From the NCBI RefSeq assembly GCF_016909155.1, contig NZ_JAFBFG010000002.1, positions 1 through 64,000 of the forward strand: DNA of 64,000 nt, read 5' to 3'. The notes beneath the pieces were generated by a model that saw only the letters and a program-made list of their open reading frames with translations, was not told the DNA's origin and searched no databases. This document shows positions 43,140 through 52,132 of this stretch, one piece after another. Position numbers and translations under genes: made by a program. The DNA comes from Chryseomicrobium aureum (GTDB lineage Bacteria; Bacillota; Bacilli; Bacillales_A; Planococcaceae). How positions within the stretch are numbered: position 1 is the stretch's first letter; each line of letters begins with the position of its first letter.

Positions 43140-43805
43140 ATGAAGGATAGAGATTTAACATTTGCTGTGTTTGGACTTGGCAGTTTTGGTGGCAGTCTCG
43201 TGAAAGAACTTGCAGAAATGAAGCAAGAGATACTCGCTGTCGATTTAAATCCGGAGAGAGTCGATTACTACTCGCAATACGCTACGCAAGCTGTGGTGGC
43301 TAGTGGGTACGATGAAAAAACATTGCGGGCATTTGGTGTACGAAATATTGATCATGCATTTGTGTCGTTCGGGGAAGATATCCAAGCGAGCGTGCTCACG
43401 ACGATGGTATTAAAAGAACTTGGCGTACCCAAAGTATGGGCAAAGGCACATGATGAAAATCATGGCAAAATTCTTGAGAAAATCGGTGCAGATCGTGTCA
43501 TTCACCCAGAGCGTGATATGGCCAAACGAATTACGCATAACTTGCATTCGTCAAAAATTATCGATTTTATCGAACTTTCCAATTCGTTTAGTATTGCCGA
43601 AATTAAAGTAACCGAGCGTTCTATCGGCAAAAAGTTATCGGAGCTTGACTTGCAAAAACGATTTAATGTAAATTTGGTGGCCATCCAACGCGGACAACAA
43701 ACAATTCTTAGTTTTACAGAAGACGAGGAAGTGCAACGAGGCGATTTAATTGTGGTCATCGGGAACAACGATGATATTGAGAACTTTGATGAGGGCGGTT
43801 CATAA
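43140..43805 (+). CDS. ktrC: KtrC/KtrA, cytoplasmic gating subunit of K+ uptake
   Basis: 221 residues. RCK_N domain with FAVFGLGSFGGSLVKEL (nucleotide-binding GxGxxG-like), then acidic residues at D36 and beyond that bind ATP or ADP. RCK_C domain from about 135 (EIKVTERSIGKKLSELDLQ...DLIVVIGNNDDIENF), where c-di-AMP binds in this family. With KtrD it forms a ring that opens the channel with ATP. The gap to ktrD is 22 bases. Whether this is KtrA or KtrC is not settled by sequence alone. Confidence 0.9.
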   Translation: MKDRDLTFAVFGLGSFGGSLVKELAEMKQEILAVDLNPERVDYYSQYATQAVVASGYDEKTLRAFGVRNIDHAFVSFGEDIQASVLTTMVLKELGVPKVWAKAHDENHGKILEKIGADRVIHPERDMAKRITHNLHSSKIIDFIELSNSFSIAEIKVTERSIGKKLSELDLQKRFNVNLVAIQRGQQTILSFTEDEEVQRGDLIVVIGNNDDIENFDEGGS

Positions 43806-43827
43806 CCTATAGAAGAAGGCGAATCTC

Positions 43828-45159
43828 ATGAAAAAATGGCACTATATCAACCCTGAAAATTATTCACCTGCGGCTATTATAGCGTTGAGTTTTTTAGTTA
43901 CTATTTTTACAGGCACTGCTTTGTTAAATTTGCCGATTGCACATATAGGGGAGTTAAGCGTTATAGACGCATTTTTCTTTGCTACGTCTGCCACGACAGT
44001 AACAGGGCTCGGCGTAGCAGATACTGCTACAACATTCACCACGTTTGGTGAGGTCGTGTTAATGTTTTTGATGCAATTTGGTGGAATAGGTTTGATGACG
44101 TTCTCAGTAGCTATTCTAATTTTATTGAAGAAAAAGATTAGCTTGAAGCAACGCCTTTATTTACGAGATTCCTATAATCAAGCATCGGTTGGTGGATTAG
44201 TAAAACTCACAAAAGCTATTTTATTATTTGTAGTGAGTGTTCAATCGTTAGCGTTTGTTTTATTGACGCTGCATTGGAATCAACGCTTTGAGTTAGGAGA
44301 TGCCGCGTACTTCGCTGCATTTCACGTTATTTCTGCTTTTAACAATGCAGGGTTCTCTCTGTTTTCCGACAATCTGATAGGTTTCCAGCAGGACCCTTTC
44401 ACACTTTTCTTGATTAGCAACTTGTTTATCATTGGTGGAATAGGGTTTATTGTCGTGTTAGAAGTTGTTCAGAAGAAACGATTCCGGGAGTGGAGTCTCC
44501 ATACAAAACTAATGATCAGTGGGACATTAGTTGTCAATGCTCTTGCGATGGTTCTCTTTTTTCTATTGGAGTTTCATAATCCGCAGACGCTCGCCAACTT
44601 GGCACCCGTACACCAATGGACGAATGCTTACTTTGCAGCTGTCACTCCAAGAACAGCAGGCTTCAATACCTTGGATTACTCAGTAATGACAGACTCGTCT
44701 CTGTTATTGACTGTGATTCTTATGTTTATTGGAGGAGGAACAGCCTCAACGGCATCAGGAATTAAGTTGACAACTTTTATTGTTCTCATTCTCGCCACTT
44801 TAGCGTTTTTTCGAAATGATGAAGAGCCCTTTATTTTTGGGAGAACCATCAAAAAAGAAGTGGTCATGCGTTCATTTGCCATTACTGTAATCAGCTCACT
44901 GCTCATAGGGTTTCTCTTGTTTTTCATGACAGTGATTGAAAAAAGTGAATTAGTACCACTCATTTTTGAAGTAGTTTCAGCATTTGGTACAGTGGGCTTG
45001 TCTATGGGAATTACAGCAGATCTATCAGATACAGGTAAAGTATTGCTATGTGCTGCAATGTTTATAGGAAGAATTGGGCCTCTGACATTATTTTATTTAC
45101 TAGCCCGACCTAAAAATAGGCATTATCGTTTTGCATATGATCAAGTTTATACAGGGTAG
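43828..45159 (+). CDS. ktrD: KtrD/KtrB, K+ channel subunit
   Basis: 443 residues. SKT family with four M1-P-M2 repeats; each has a filter-like motif with conserved Gly (VTGLGVAD, FNNAGFSL, TAGFNTLDY, GTVGLSMG). The third repeat has the intramembrane loop GGGTASTASGIKL. It imports K+ driven by the membrane potential and Na+, with KtrC as its regulator. The ATG at 43828 has GAAGAAGG before it. Confidence 0.92.
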   Translation: MKKWHYINPENYSPAAIIALSFLVTIFTGTALLNLPIAHIGELSVIDAFFFATSATTVTGLGVADTATTFTTFGEVVLMFLMQFGGIGLMTFSVAILILLKKKISLKQRLYLRDSYNQASVGGLVKLTKAILLFVVSVQSLAFVLLTLHWNQRFELGDAAYFAAFHVISAFNNAGFSLFSDNLIGFQQDPFTLFLISNLFIIGGIGFIVVLEVVQKKRFREWSLHTKLMISGTLVVNALAMVLFFLLEFHNPQTLANLAPVHQWTNAYFAAVTPRTAGFNTLDYSVMTDSSLLLTVILMFIGGGTASTASGIKLTTFIVLILATLAFFRNDEEPFIFGRTIKKEVVMRSFAITVISSLLIGFLLFFMTVIEKSELVPLIFEVVSAFGTVGLSMGITADLSDTGKVLLCAAMFIGRIGPLTLFYLLARPKNRHYRFAYDQVYTG

Positions 45160-45414
45160 ATAGTTCTAAAGTATTAATGAAATTTATTTAATGTAGATAG
45201 AAATACTTCGTTTAGGTATTTTAAACGATGACTATTGCGAAAATACTTTCAGTGAGGTGGGAATTGGTCTTTTGACGTGAATTTTCTCATCACTACTCAA
45301 CTCATATAGTTCTAGATGTCAGAATAGTAAGAAAAGTAAAATTTGTGGACTGACAAAGCTCGACAAATTTCATACTATAAAATTGACCAAGACTACTTGA
45401 AGGGGCGTGAGGGT

Positions 45415-46566
45415 ATGAAATGGCAGCTATCAAAACTACAACTCTATTTATTGATTGCTTTGGGTGCCCTCTTGTTCACAAGTGTCTGGAGCTATACGGC
45501 TTTTTTAAATATCGAACAGCAAAACGAGAAAGTGGCAAATGAAGCCATTCCGCTTTCAAATACAGCGAGCCAAATCTATCCATTGATGCTCGATCAAGAG
45601 CTCTCCATACGCTATTATGTTTATTTGCAGGATGAATCTTCCTTGCAACAATATGAACTTGCCAACATAAGGATGCATGACGTTGTAAGCGAAATTGAAG
45701 AGTTGGATCATTCGCATCCCATTATGAATCAAATCATCGAAGAAGAAGCCCTTCCTTTAATAGCTGAGATGGAACAGTTTCATCGCCAGCAGATTGGACG
45801 TATCCAATCGGGGCGTGTAGACGAAGCGAATGAACTACGGAATAGTCAGCGCTCCAATTTAAATATTCTACGATTTGTTAACGATAAAATCCAAGAAGAC
45901 AATCAAGCTATCATTTTAGAGGCTTTTGAGCAAAGTGAAGCAGCTGCGAATTCAGCAAGATGGGTCATTTTGATTGTATCGGCATTAACATTCTTGATTT
46001 TCTTTGCGCTCGTTCACAGTTTCCGTGTCGAGCGAAGTCAAAAGGCGCTTATTTATAAGTCGTTACATGATGCGCTAACAGGTATTCCAAACCGTCGTGC
46101 ATTCGATGAACGACTCGAAGAAGCGTGGAGAGAAGCGAGACAGTTGAACAAGCCACTTTCTCTTATTTTGGTAGATATTGATGCGTTCAAAGCGTTTAAC
46201 GATACGTATGGTCATTTGCATGGAGATGCCTGTCTGCGAAATGTAGCCCAAGTGCTGCGACGACTAGTTAAAGAACCAGCCCTTCCTGCGCGCTATGGGG
46301 GAGAAGAATTCGCGGTGGTCATGCCGGTCGAGTCAGCAGCTGAAGCACGCGAGCTCGCTGAAGAAATTCGTAAAGAAGTTTTAGCATTAGGGATTGACCA
46401 TTCCGGCTACAATCCTCTTTGTAAGCTAACAGTGAGTGTGGGGGTATCCACGATGGTCCCAGGTCTCTATGAAAATGAATCAGAATTGATTGAACGTGCA
46501 GACCAAGCACTCTATCAGTCGAAAGAAGAGGGGCGGAACCGTGTTACTGTGAAGAATATTAGGTGA
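45415..46566 (+). CDS. Membrane diguanylate cyclase (GGDEF)
   Basis: 383 residues from the ATG at 45415 (GGGGCGTGAGGG upstream); a GTG at 45343 is unsupported. Two membrane helices (about 8-27 and 180-200) flank an outer helical sensor region of about 150 residues. The GGDEF domain follows with DALTGIPNRRAF and the active site RYGGEEF, so c-di-GMP synthesis is likely. No RxxD inhibitory site is seen five residues before GGEEF, so product inhibition may be absent. Its 3' end is followed by repeat C and a terminator. Confidence 0.88.
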   Translation: MKWQLSKLQLYLLIALGALLFTSVWSYTAFLNIEQQNEKVANEAIPLSNTASQIYPLMLDQELSIRYYVYLQDESSLQQYELANIRMHDVVSEIEELDHSHPIMNQIIEEEALPLIAEMEQFHRQQIGRIQSGRVDEANELRNSQRSNLNILRFVNDKIQEDNQAIILEAFEQSEAAANSARWVILIVSALTFLIFFALVHSFRVERSQKALIYKSLHDALTGIPNRRAFDERLEEAWREARQLNKPLSLILVDIDAFKAFNDTYGHLHGDACLRNVAQVLRRLVKEPALPARYGGEEFAVVMPVESAAEARELAEEIRKEVLALGIDHSGYNPLCKLTVSVGVSTMVPGLYENESELIERADQALYQSKEEGRNRVTVKNIR

Positions 46567-46567
46567 C

Positions 46568-46731
46568 TCTAGATGTGTAGAACGCCGCTCTAGAAACTCC
46601 GAGGAAATCAGACGTGCCCATGAAGGCGTACTTCAGCCTTTGTGGGTGCAACTCGATTCCATTTAGATGTGGAGCCGACTGTTCAGAAACTCCGGCACTT
46701 ACAAAAGAGATTTCTCTTTTGTGGGTGCCGG
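46568..46731. repeat. Repeat family C, two-unit copy ending in a terminator
   Basis: Two related units start TCTAGATGTGTAGAACG (46568) and TTTAGATGTGGAGCC (46662). Each continues with CAGAAACTCCG or TAGAAACTCCG, then a hairpin, then TTTGTGGGTGC. The first hairpin is AAGGC/GCCTT, the second CAAAAGAG/CTCTTTTG. Parts recur inverted at 37991-38140. Confidence 0.65.
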
Positions 46732-46738
46732 TTTTTTT
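46692..46738 (+). terminator. Terminator downstream of the GGDEF gene
   Basis: The stem CCGGCAC / GTGCCGG (46692-46698 with 46725-46731), with an inner CAAAAGAG/CTCTTTTG extension, is followed by TTTTTTT. It makes the end of repeat C work as a terminator. Confidence 0.8.
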
Positions 46739-46918
46739 AGTTGTACGCGGGGAGCGGTCGTTCTGGAACAAGTGATTCGATTTATAGACCAAGAAACTCA
46801 CTTTCTACGACAAGTAAATCTATTTGTAGAGCTGAAGTCGTTTTATGGAAACTAATCAAACATGCTAACTTCTTTATTACTCAAGATCTTGCTAGTAAGT
46901 TCTTAGATGATTTCTAGA

Positions 46919-46964
46919 TTGACAAATGATGTACATCGAACTATAGTGTATGATATACAGTATA
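46919..46964 (+). promoter_or_regulatory. Promoter and palindromic operator of the PadR-HAAS operon
   Basis: TTGACA (46919-46924) and TATAGT (46942-46947) are 17 bases apart. The -10 is the left end of an imperfect palindrome, TATAGTGTATgatATACAG then TATA (46942-46964), where PadR probably binds and represses its own operon. Confidence 0.65.
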
Positions 46965-46983
46965 AACAAAAGGAGGGAATTCG

Positions 46984-47322
46984 ATGACAGACAGAGTCAG
47001 CCCACTTCTCACCGAATTGCGCCGGGGAACACTGACATTAGCCGTTCTCAGCCAGCTCAAAGTCCCGCAATACGGTTATTCACTCGTGCAAGCACTCGAG
47101 CAATCGTCCGTCTCCATTGATCAAAGTACACTTTATCCGCTCCTACGCCGACTTGAAAAACAACAACTTGTCACTAGTACATGGGATACAACAGAAAGCC
47201 GACCACGCAAATATTATGTCCTCACCGCATTAGGAGAAGAAGTACTTGAACAGCTTTATCAAGAATGGAAACAGATGTCGGAGAACTTACAGAACTTACT
47301 CGAAGGAGGAGAAGGGGTATGA
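46984..47322 (+). CDS. PadR-family transcriptional regulator
   Basis: 112 residues: the winged helix-turn-helix LAVLSQLKVPQYGYSLVQALE...STLYPLLRRLEKQQLVTS, then PRKYYVLTALGEEVLEQL and a dimerisation helix. PadR proteins are repressors that respond to small ligands, often paired with a HAAS-domain membrane protein, as here. ATG with AGGAGGG. The next gene overlaps its stop codon by four bases (ATGA at 47319-47322). Confidence 0.9.
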   Translation: MTDRVSPLLTELRRGTLTLAVLSQLKVPQYGYSLVQALEQSSVSIDQSTLYPLLRRLEKQQLVTSTWDTTESRPRKYYVLTALGEEVLEQLYQEWKQMSENLQNLLEGGEGV

Positions 47323-48308
47323 TATACCGAGACGCCTATATTGCAGAAGTCACAAAAAGGCTGCCACAGACCATGCGTGAAGATGTTGCCCTTGAACTAG
47401 AATCAACGATTGCTGATATGACCTCGGATAACCCGTCCCAAGAAGAACTGTTCGATGCCTTGCGTCAACTCGGAGATCCGGTTATTTTAGCCTCACGTTA
47501 TTTAGAGCGTCCGCTTCACTTGATTGGACCAGCGCTCTATCCAACATTTTTGTCCATATTGAAAATTGTTGTTCCGATTGCACTACTAGTCAGCGGAATC
47601 ACAGCACTCCTTGGAGTACTAGTGAGTTTCTCGGAAGAATTTTCTTGGGGACAAGCCGTCATTCAGGGAATTCTACAAGTAGTCGGTTCCATGCTGGCAG
47701 CTGGCATTCAATCCGTATTTTGGGTAGGGTTAGTCTTCGCCTTGATTGAACGCTACAGTTCATCTCGAGATTCTCTTCCGCTATCTAAGTGGGATCCGAC
47801 GCAACTTAAGCCGCTCACCACGCCAAAGCGTCAAATTTCTCGTGCTTCAGTTGTTGGAGGGTTTGTTTGGACAGCCATCTGGGTCGGTATCTATTTGAAT
47901 GCCTCCAATTTATTGAGACTCTATTGGGAAGATCAGTCCATGCCGTTATTGAACGAGGAAGCATTACGGTTTTTCCTACCCGCTGTCATTGCGCTCGCTG
48001 CCATTGAAGTCGGTTTTGGGATTTATAAATGGGTGAAGAGTTATTGGGCGGTTCCGATGGCGCTTTGGAACCTCGTCTTTAATTTGTTTTGGGTGATTGG
48101 AACGATTTTGTTCTTAACCCATCCAGACCTGTTTTCTCAAGAAGCGCTTTTGCAGTTTGGGCAGGTACTGGGTCAGACAGAAGCAGAGACAGAGTCCATG
48201 AAAAATTGGGCAGTGTGGACATTGCTGATCACCTTCATTGTTATTGCTACACTGGATACGGTAGAAGGGTTCTTGAAAACTCGAACAAGCCCGCGCAAGA
48301 AAAAATAA
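47319..48308 (+). CDS. HAAS-domain membrane protein
   Basis: 329 residues from the ATG at 47319 (GAAGGAGGAGAAGGGG). N-terminal HAAS domain (YIAEVTKRLPQTMREDVALE, then FDALRQLGDPVILASRYL), followed by six to eight membrane helices to the C-terminus. HAAS proteins paired with PadR are thought to relay a membrane signal to the regulator. The ATGA overlap with padR shows coupling. Function beyond that is unknown. Confidence 0.8.
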   Translation: MIYRDAYIAEVTKRLPQTMREDVALELESTIADMTSDNPSQEELFDALRQLGDPVILASRYLERPLHLIGPALYPTFLSILKIVVPIALLVSGITALLGVLVSFSEEFSWGQAVIQGILQVVGSMLAAGIQSVFWVGLVFALIERYSSSRDSLPLSKWDPTQLKPLTTPKRQISRASVVGGFVWTAIWVGIYLNASNLLRLYWEDQSMPLLNEEALRFFLPAVIALAAIEVGFGIYKWVKSYWAVPMALWNLVFNLFWVIGTILFLTHPDLFSQEALLQFGQVLGQTEAETESMKNWAVWTLLITFIVIATLDTVEGFLKTRTSPRKKK

Positions 48309-48311
48309 CCA

Positions 48312-48341
48312 TTGCATAAAATAGAACGTTTGTTCTATACT
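48312..48341 (+). promoter_or_regulatory. SOS promoter with a LexA-like box before yolD-like gene
   Basis: TTGCAT (48312-48317) and TATACT (48336-48341) flank AGAACGTTTGTTCT (48323-48336), which has the GAAC-N4-GTTC core and lies between the -35 and -10 elements, ideal for repression by LexA. Confidence 0.8.
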
Positions 48342-48370
48342 GATTGTGAATGCTGGAGGAGGTGACGAGG

Positions 48371-48721
48371 ATGGAAAGACCCGACCCTTCCCGAATTCGC
48401 GATCGGGGAAAGATCAAATGGACGGCGATGATGTTACCAGAGCATGTAGCGATGATTCGTGAGTACATCGCAAACGATGGCAAGGTGGAAAGACCTGTAC
48501 TCGATGAATGGGACCTGCGCCAACTAGAAGAGTCGATAGGCCTTGCACTTGCACAAAATGCAGACATCAAACTCAAGTGTTGGCGGGATGGGGAATTTCA
48601 CATTCGAGGCGGAAAGATCAAGCGTGTCGATGCGACGCGACGTCTTTTGTATGTGGAAGATCCATTCGATACAACCGCTTATTCGCTTGAAGATATCATC
48701 GATGTCACTTTGCTGGACTGA
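48371..48721 (+). CDS. YolD-like family protein, SOS-regulated
   Basis: 116 residues from the ATG at 48371 (GGAGGAGGTG). YolD-like signature RDRGKIKWTAMMLPEHVAMIREYI, then the C-terminal GGKIKRVDATRRLLYVEDPFDTTAYSLEDIIDV. YolD-like proteins are usually next to a UvrX/UmuC-type translesion polymerase. No polymerase gene follows here, so this copy stands alone. Its promoter contains a LexA-like box. A bidirectional terminator separates it from mrpG. Confidence 0.85.
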   Translation: MERPDPSRIRDRGKIKWTAMMLPEHVAMIREYIANDGKVERPVLDEWDLRQLEESIGLALAQNADIKLKCWRDGEFHIRGGKIKRVDATRRLLYVEDPFDTTAYSLEDIIDVTLLD

Positions 48722-48733
48722 CTATGTCGTCAA

Positions 48734-48768
48734 AAAACCACTTCCTGTACATGAGGAAGTGGTTTTGT
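48734..48768. terminator. Bidirectional terminator between yolD-like gene and mrp operon
   Basis: The stem AAAACCACTTCCT / AGGAAGTGGTTTT (48734-48746 with 48754-48766) with A and T runs on both sides ends both converging transcripts. Confidence 0.85.
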
Positions 48769-49128
48769 TTAGTCTTCTTTTGAAGTCTTTTCAAGAAATG
48801 GTTTGAGTGCATCTTCTGCAGATGCATCCGCTAACTTCACCTTCGAACGGTAAGCTGCACGCGTGATAATATGACCGGCTACAGGTGCCGTGATGAAGAC
48901 AAAGATAATACCAAGAAGTAACCGTATACTAATAAACCCTTCATCTACCCAAAAAAAGATAAATGCACCGAGTAGAGACAAAAGAACTGCGAGAGTTGAG
49001 CTTTTTGTAGCGGCATGTGAGCGCGTATAGACATCGGGTAAACGAAGAATCCCGAAGGCGCTGATTACAGCCATAATGCTCCCAATAAAAATTAAAATGA
49101 CACTAATCCATTCGATCATCGTGCTCAT
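48769..49128 (-). CDS. mrpG: Mrp antiporter subunit G
   Basis: 119 residues from the ATG at 49128 (GGAGAG upstream); a TTG at 49137 is possible. Three membrane helices with the subunit pattern AISAFGILRLPDVYTRSHAATKSSTLAV, where the R-L-P-D-x-Y-x-R-x-H-A motif is conserved. It is the last cistron, overlapping mrpF, and completes the seven-subunit Na+/H+ antiporter. Confidence 0.92.
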   Translation of the reverse strand: MSTMIEWISVILIFIGSIMAVISAFGILRLPDVYTRSHAATKSSTLAVLLSLLGAFIFFWVDEGFISIRLLLGIIFVFITAPVAGHIITRAAYRSKVKLADASAEDALKPFLEKTSKED

Positions 49129-49393
49129 GCTCAACAATCTCTCCTCTCTCTACAAATCGTGCAAGACCTACCGTACTGATGAAGGCTAGAATTCCTACAA
49201 TCAGAATAACTTCAAGGTACGCATGCGTGTGAAGCACGATGGAAAATACCGCGACTAGTGACACGAGGTTAACACCAATCATATCAAGAGCTACAACACG
49301 GTCCGGCATAGATGGCCCGACGATAATGCGATAGAGTGCAATGAAGATGGCGCACGTGAAAAGAATGAGTGAAATGCTCAACAGAATCATCAT
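49103..49393 (-). CDS. mrpF: Mrp antiporter subunit F
   Basis: 96 residues, three membrane helices with YRIIVGPSMPDRVVALDMIGVN, the conserved G-P-x-x-x-D-R-V-x-A-x-D loop. In the family it is a partner of MrpE and G in the complex and is linked to cholate efflux. It overlaps both neighbours by a few bases. Confidence 0.92.
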   Translation of the reverse strand: MMILLSISLILFTCAIFIALYRIIVGPSMPDRVVALDMIGVNLVSLVAVFSIVLHTHAYLEVILIVGILAFISTVGLARFVERGEIVEHEHDDRMD

Positions 49394-49875
49394 GCGCGCG
49401 TCACCTCCATAATCGCCTTTTCAAAAGTTTGAATGGATTTTAGGACAGCGTCTCGTGAGACTTCCATATCCATTGCATGAATGAAAAACGTTTTCCCATC
49501 TGGTGAAACTTCCATCACAACAGAGCCGGGAGTTAGCGTTAACAATAGGGCTAACGCTGTCAGTTCATAATCTCCTTGCATATTGTGGTCGTAAGTGAAA
49601 ATTCCAGGCTTGATCTTTAGTGTTGGACTCAAAATTTGTTTCAATACAATGATGCTGGATTGGAACAATTCAGAAATGAAGATGAAAATAAGTTTGATAA
49701 GTGCATACACTCGCAACAAATAGAACTTACTTCCAAAGAAACGGTGCATAAAGAATACAATGATAGCCCCGAATATATAGCCAGTCAAAAAGGTTGGGAA
49801 GTAGAACGCATCTTCATCCATTAAAAAGGTCCACAAGACGGCAATTAGTAAGTTTGATATAAATTGAGCGGGCAA
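49390..49875 (-). CDS. mrpE: Mrp antiporter subunit E
   Basis: 161 residues. Two N-terminal membrane helices, then the cytoplasmic domain with IVLKQILSPTLKIKPGIFTY and LALLLTLTPGSVVMEVSPDG, typical of MrpE/MnhE. It overlaps mrpF by ATGA. It is needed for stable assembly of the complex. Confidence 0.92.
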   Translation of the reverse strand: MPAQFISNLLIAVLWTFLMDEDAFYFPTFLTGYIFGAIIVFFMHRFFGSKFYLLRVYALIKLIFIFISELFQSSIIVLKQILSPTLKIKPGIFTYDHNMQGDYELTALALLLTLTPGSVVMEVSPDGKTFFIHAMDMEVSRDAVLKSIQTFEKAIMEVTRA

Positions 49876-49897
49876 CTGACGTCACACCTTTCTAAAA

Positions 49898-51379
49898 TCA
49901 TTCGTTTCCTCCTAATACAGCCTCTATATAGATAGAAGGGTCTAGCAGGGTAGCGGCCGTTTGCACATAAGGTGCAAGGACTTCAACACCGAGACCAAGG
50001 GCCAGTGTAATACCAGCTAACACAAGGATAGGCAGTAAACGCATAGCCGGTAGTGGGCGTTGTTCATCAGAACCGATGATGGTTTCTCCCCAGAAACATT
50101 GTGTGAAAATGCGTAACAGAGAATACAAAACAGCTAAACTTGAAGCAACAGCTAAGAATAGAAGAATGTAGGACCCATTCTCGAGAGCCCCTTCCATCAC
50201 GAGAATTTTCCCCATAAATCCACTGAAAGGGGGAATTCCAGCAAGTGATAAAATAACAATGAAAAATGACCAGCCAAGGACAGGGTAGTTTTTCAATAAT
50301 CCACTCATCTCGTGGATATGTACTTTATTGGTCAAGAAGATCATCGTTCCAATGAGCAAGAACAACAGAGCTTTCGCAAACATATCATGAATGATGTAAT
50401 AAATGGTTCCTTCAATAGCGAGTGTGTTACCGATAGCAAGTCCAGCAAGCATAAATCCGACAGCGATGACCACGTTGTACGCAGCAATCTTTCGAATATC
50501 TGTATAAGCGACTGCTCCAAGGCTTCCTCCAATTAATGTGAGCCCTGCCATGACAGCAATAAACGTTGGCACGACATCCCCTTCGTGGAAGATGAGAGTA
50601 AAGACGCGAAACAATGCATAGACGCCTACTTTTGTTAAAAGTGCACCGAATAGAGCAGAAGTTACAGTCGGTGTAGAACTATACGAGCCTGGTAGCCAAA
50701 CGTACAGAAGTAAACCGGCTTTTAAGCTGAATACTGTTAAAAAGACAATGCTGATCACTGTTAACAGCGGATCGACTCCTGTCTCGGCAACACGCTCTGC
50801 GATTTGTGCAAAGTTCAAGGTCCCGACAGAACCATATAAAAACGCAATTCCAACTAGGAAGAACCACGAAGACACAATGTTGATTGTGACATACTTCATG
50901 GCTTCTCTTAATTGAATGCGATTTCCTCCAAGTGTGATTAGTACGTAAGAAGAGAGAAGCATGACTTCAAAGCAAACAAATAAATTGAAAATGTCACCTG
51001 TCATGTATGAGCCAATGATTCCTGCATTCAAAAATAAGACGAGTGGGTAGAAGTAATAATTAATCATTCGGTCACGCGGAGATAGCGCTACATAAAGTAG
51101 ACAAATAATTGTTACCAAAAGAGTTGTCAAACTAAGTAACAGTGAGAAAGTGTCCGCGACAAATAGAATTCCAAAAGGGGGTTCCCAGCCACCAAAATCA
51201 AGACGAAGAATTCCAATGTTCGTGACGTAGTGCAAAATGTATATACCTAAACCAAACAATCCAGTCAATACACCGATACTAAACCAACTTTGTAGTTTTG
51301 GGCTTTCACGGAAGAAAATCAAGATGATTCCGACGATGATAGGAATCACCATAAAGAGCACTAAGCTATTGCTCATCAT
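49898..51379 (-). CDS. mrpD: Mrp antiporter subunit D
   Basis: 493 residues, 14 membrane helices, homologous to complex I subunits ND2/4/5. The proton-path residues are in FEVMLLSSYVLI (Glu of helix 5), SLKAGLLLYVWLPGSYSSTP (Lys of helix 7) and KALLFLLIGTMIF (Lys of helix 10-12). It transports protons or Na+. Its start overlaps mrpC by 14 bases. Confidence 0.94.
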   Translation of the reverse strand: MMSNSLVLFMVIPIIVGIILIFFRESPKLQSWFSIGVLTGLFGLGIYILHYVTNIGILRLDFGGWEPPFGILFVADTFSLLLSLTTLLVTIICLLYVALSPRDRMINYYFYPLVLFLNAGIIGSYMTGDIFNLFVCFEVMLLSSYVLITLGGNRIQLREAMKYVTINIVSSWFFLVGIAFLYGSVGTLNFAQIAERVAETGVDPLLTVISIVFLTVFSLKAGLLLYVWLPGSYSSTPTVTSALFGALLTKVGVYALFRVFTLIFHEGDVVPTFIAVMAGLTLIGGSLGAVAYTDIRKIAAYNVVIAVGFMLAGLAIGNTLAIEGTIYYIIHDMFAKALLFLLIGTMIFLTNKVHIHEMSGLLKNYPVLGWSFFIVILSLAGIPPFSGFMGKILVMEGALENGSYILLFLAVASSLAVLYSLLRIFTQCFWGETIIGSDEQRPLPAMRLLPILVLAGITLALGLGVEVLAPYVQTAATLLDPSIYIEAVLGGNE

Positions 51380-51707
51380 TGGACCCCCTTAACTCATCCA
51401 TTCGATCTGTCCCGTATTCTTGGTAAACCCGGTAAGCGAGCACTAGGACAAATGCTGTAACAGCAAAACTAATAACAATAGCCGTCAAAATTAGTGCTTG
51501 TGGCAACGCATCGATATAGCGTTCAGCATTTTCTCCGAGAAGTGGAACGGTACCTGATTTAAGACCGCCCATTGTAAGAATCAATAAGTGGACAGCGTGA
51601 GAAAGGATGGCCGTTCCTAGGATGATACGAATAAGATTTTTACTTAGTAATAGATAAATAGCGACAGAGGTCAAAATGCCGACAAGTACAATAATTATGC
51701 TTTCCAT
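51366..51707 (-). CDS. mrpC: Mrp antiporter subunit C
   Basis: 113 residues, three membrane helices with LGTAILSHAVHLLILTMG and IDALPQALILTAIVISFAVT, the conserved NuoK-like (ND4L-type) pattern. It overlaps both mrpB and mrpD. Confidence 0.93.
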   Translation of the reverse strand: MESIIIVLVGILTSVAIYLLLSKNLIRIILGTAILSHAVHLLILTMGGLKSGTVPLLGENAERYIDALPQALILTAIVISFAVTAFVLVLAYRVYQEYGTDRMDELRGSNDEQ

Positions 51708-52132
51708 TTATTCGACCCCTCACTAATACTTAAGATAATGTTTACAACTACACCAACCACAGTCAGTGCAATTCCAGCTTCAAAGATGGTAACTGTAGCA
51801 AGTTCCGTCTTTCCAAAGATGGGTAAATCAAAGTAGCCAAAACTTTGGCTCAAGAAAGGCTGTCCAAGAAAAATCGGAAATGTAGCACTACTGACAGAAA
51901 TCAATACTCCGACAGCCGACATCTTTTTAAATGAAATCGGAATCCCTTCACTGACTGTCTCGACGTCATACGTCAAAAACAGAAGAACGAATGCAGAGGC
52001 CATGACGAGTCCGCCGATGAAGCCACCACCAGGCGTGTGGTGACCAGAAAGGAACAAGTAGATACTGAGCGTCAAGATGATCAATACGACGCCTTTGACG
52101 ACCGTTTTCAAAATCACATCATTGATTTTCAC
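51695..52132 (-). CDS. mrpB: Mrp antiporter subunit B
   Basis: 145 residues, four membrane helices and the MrpB motif GHHTPGGGFIGGLVMASAFV. The domain is homologous to the C-terminal part of MrpA and to complex I subunit ND6. It overlaps mrpA by 14 bases. Confidence 0.93.
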   Translation of the reverse strand: MKINDVILKTVVKGVVLIILTLSIYLFLSGHHTPGGGFIGGLVMASAFVLLFLTYDVETVSEGIPISFKKMSAVGVLISVSSATFPIFLGQPFLSQSFGYFDLPIFGKTELATVTIFEAGIALTVVGVVVNIILSISEGSNKWKA

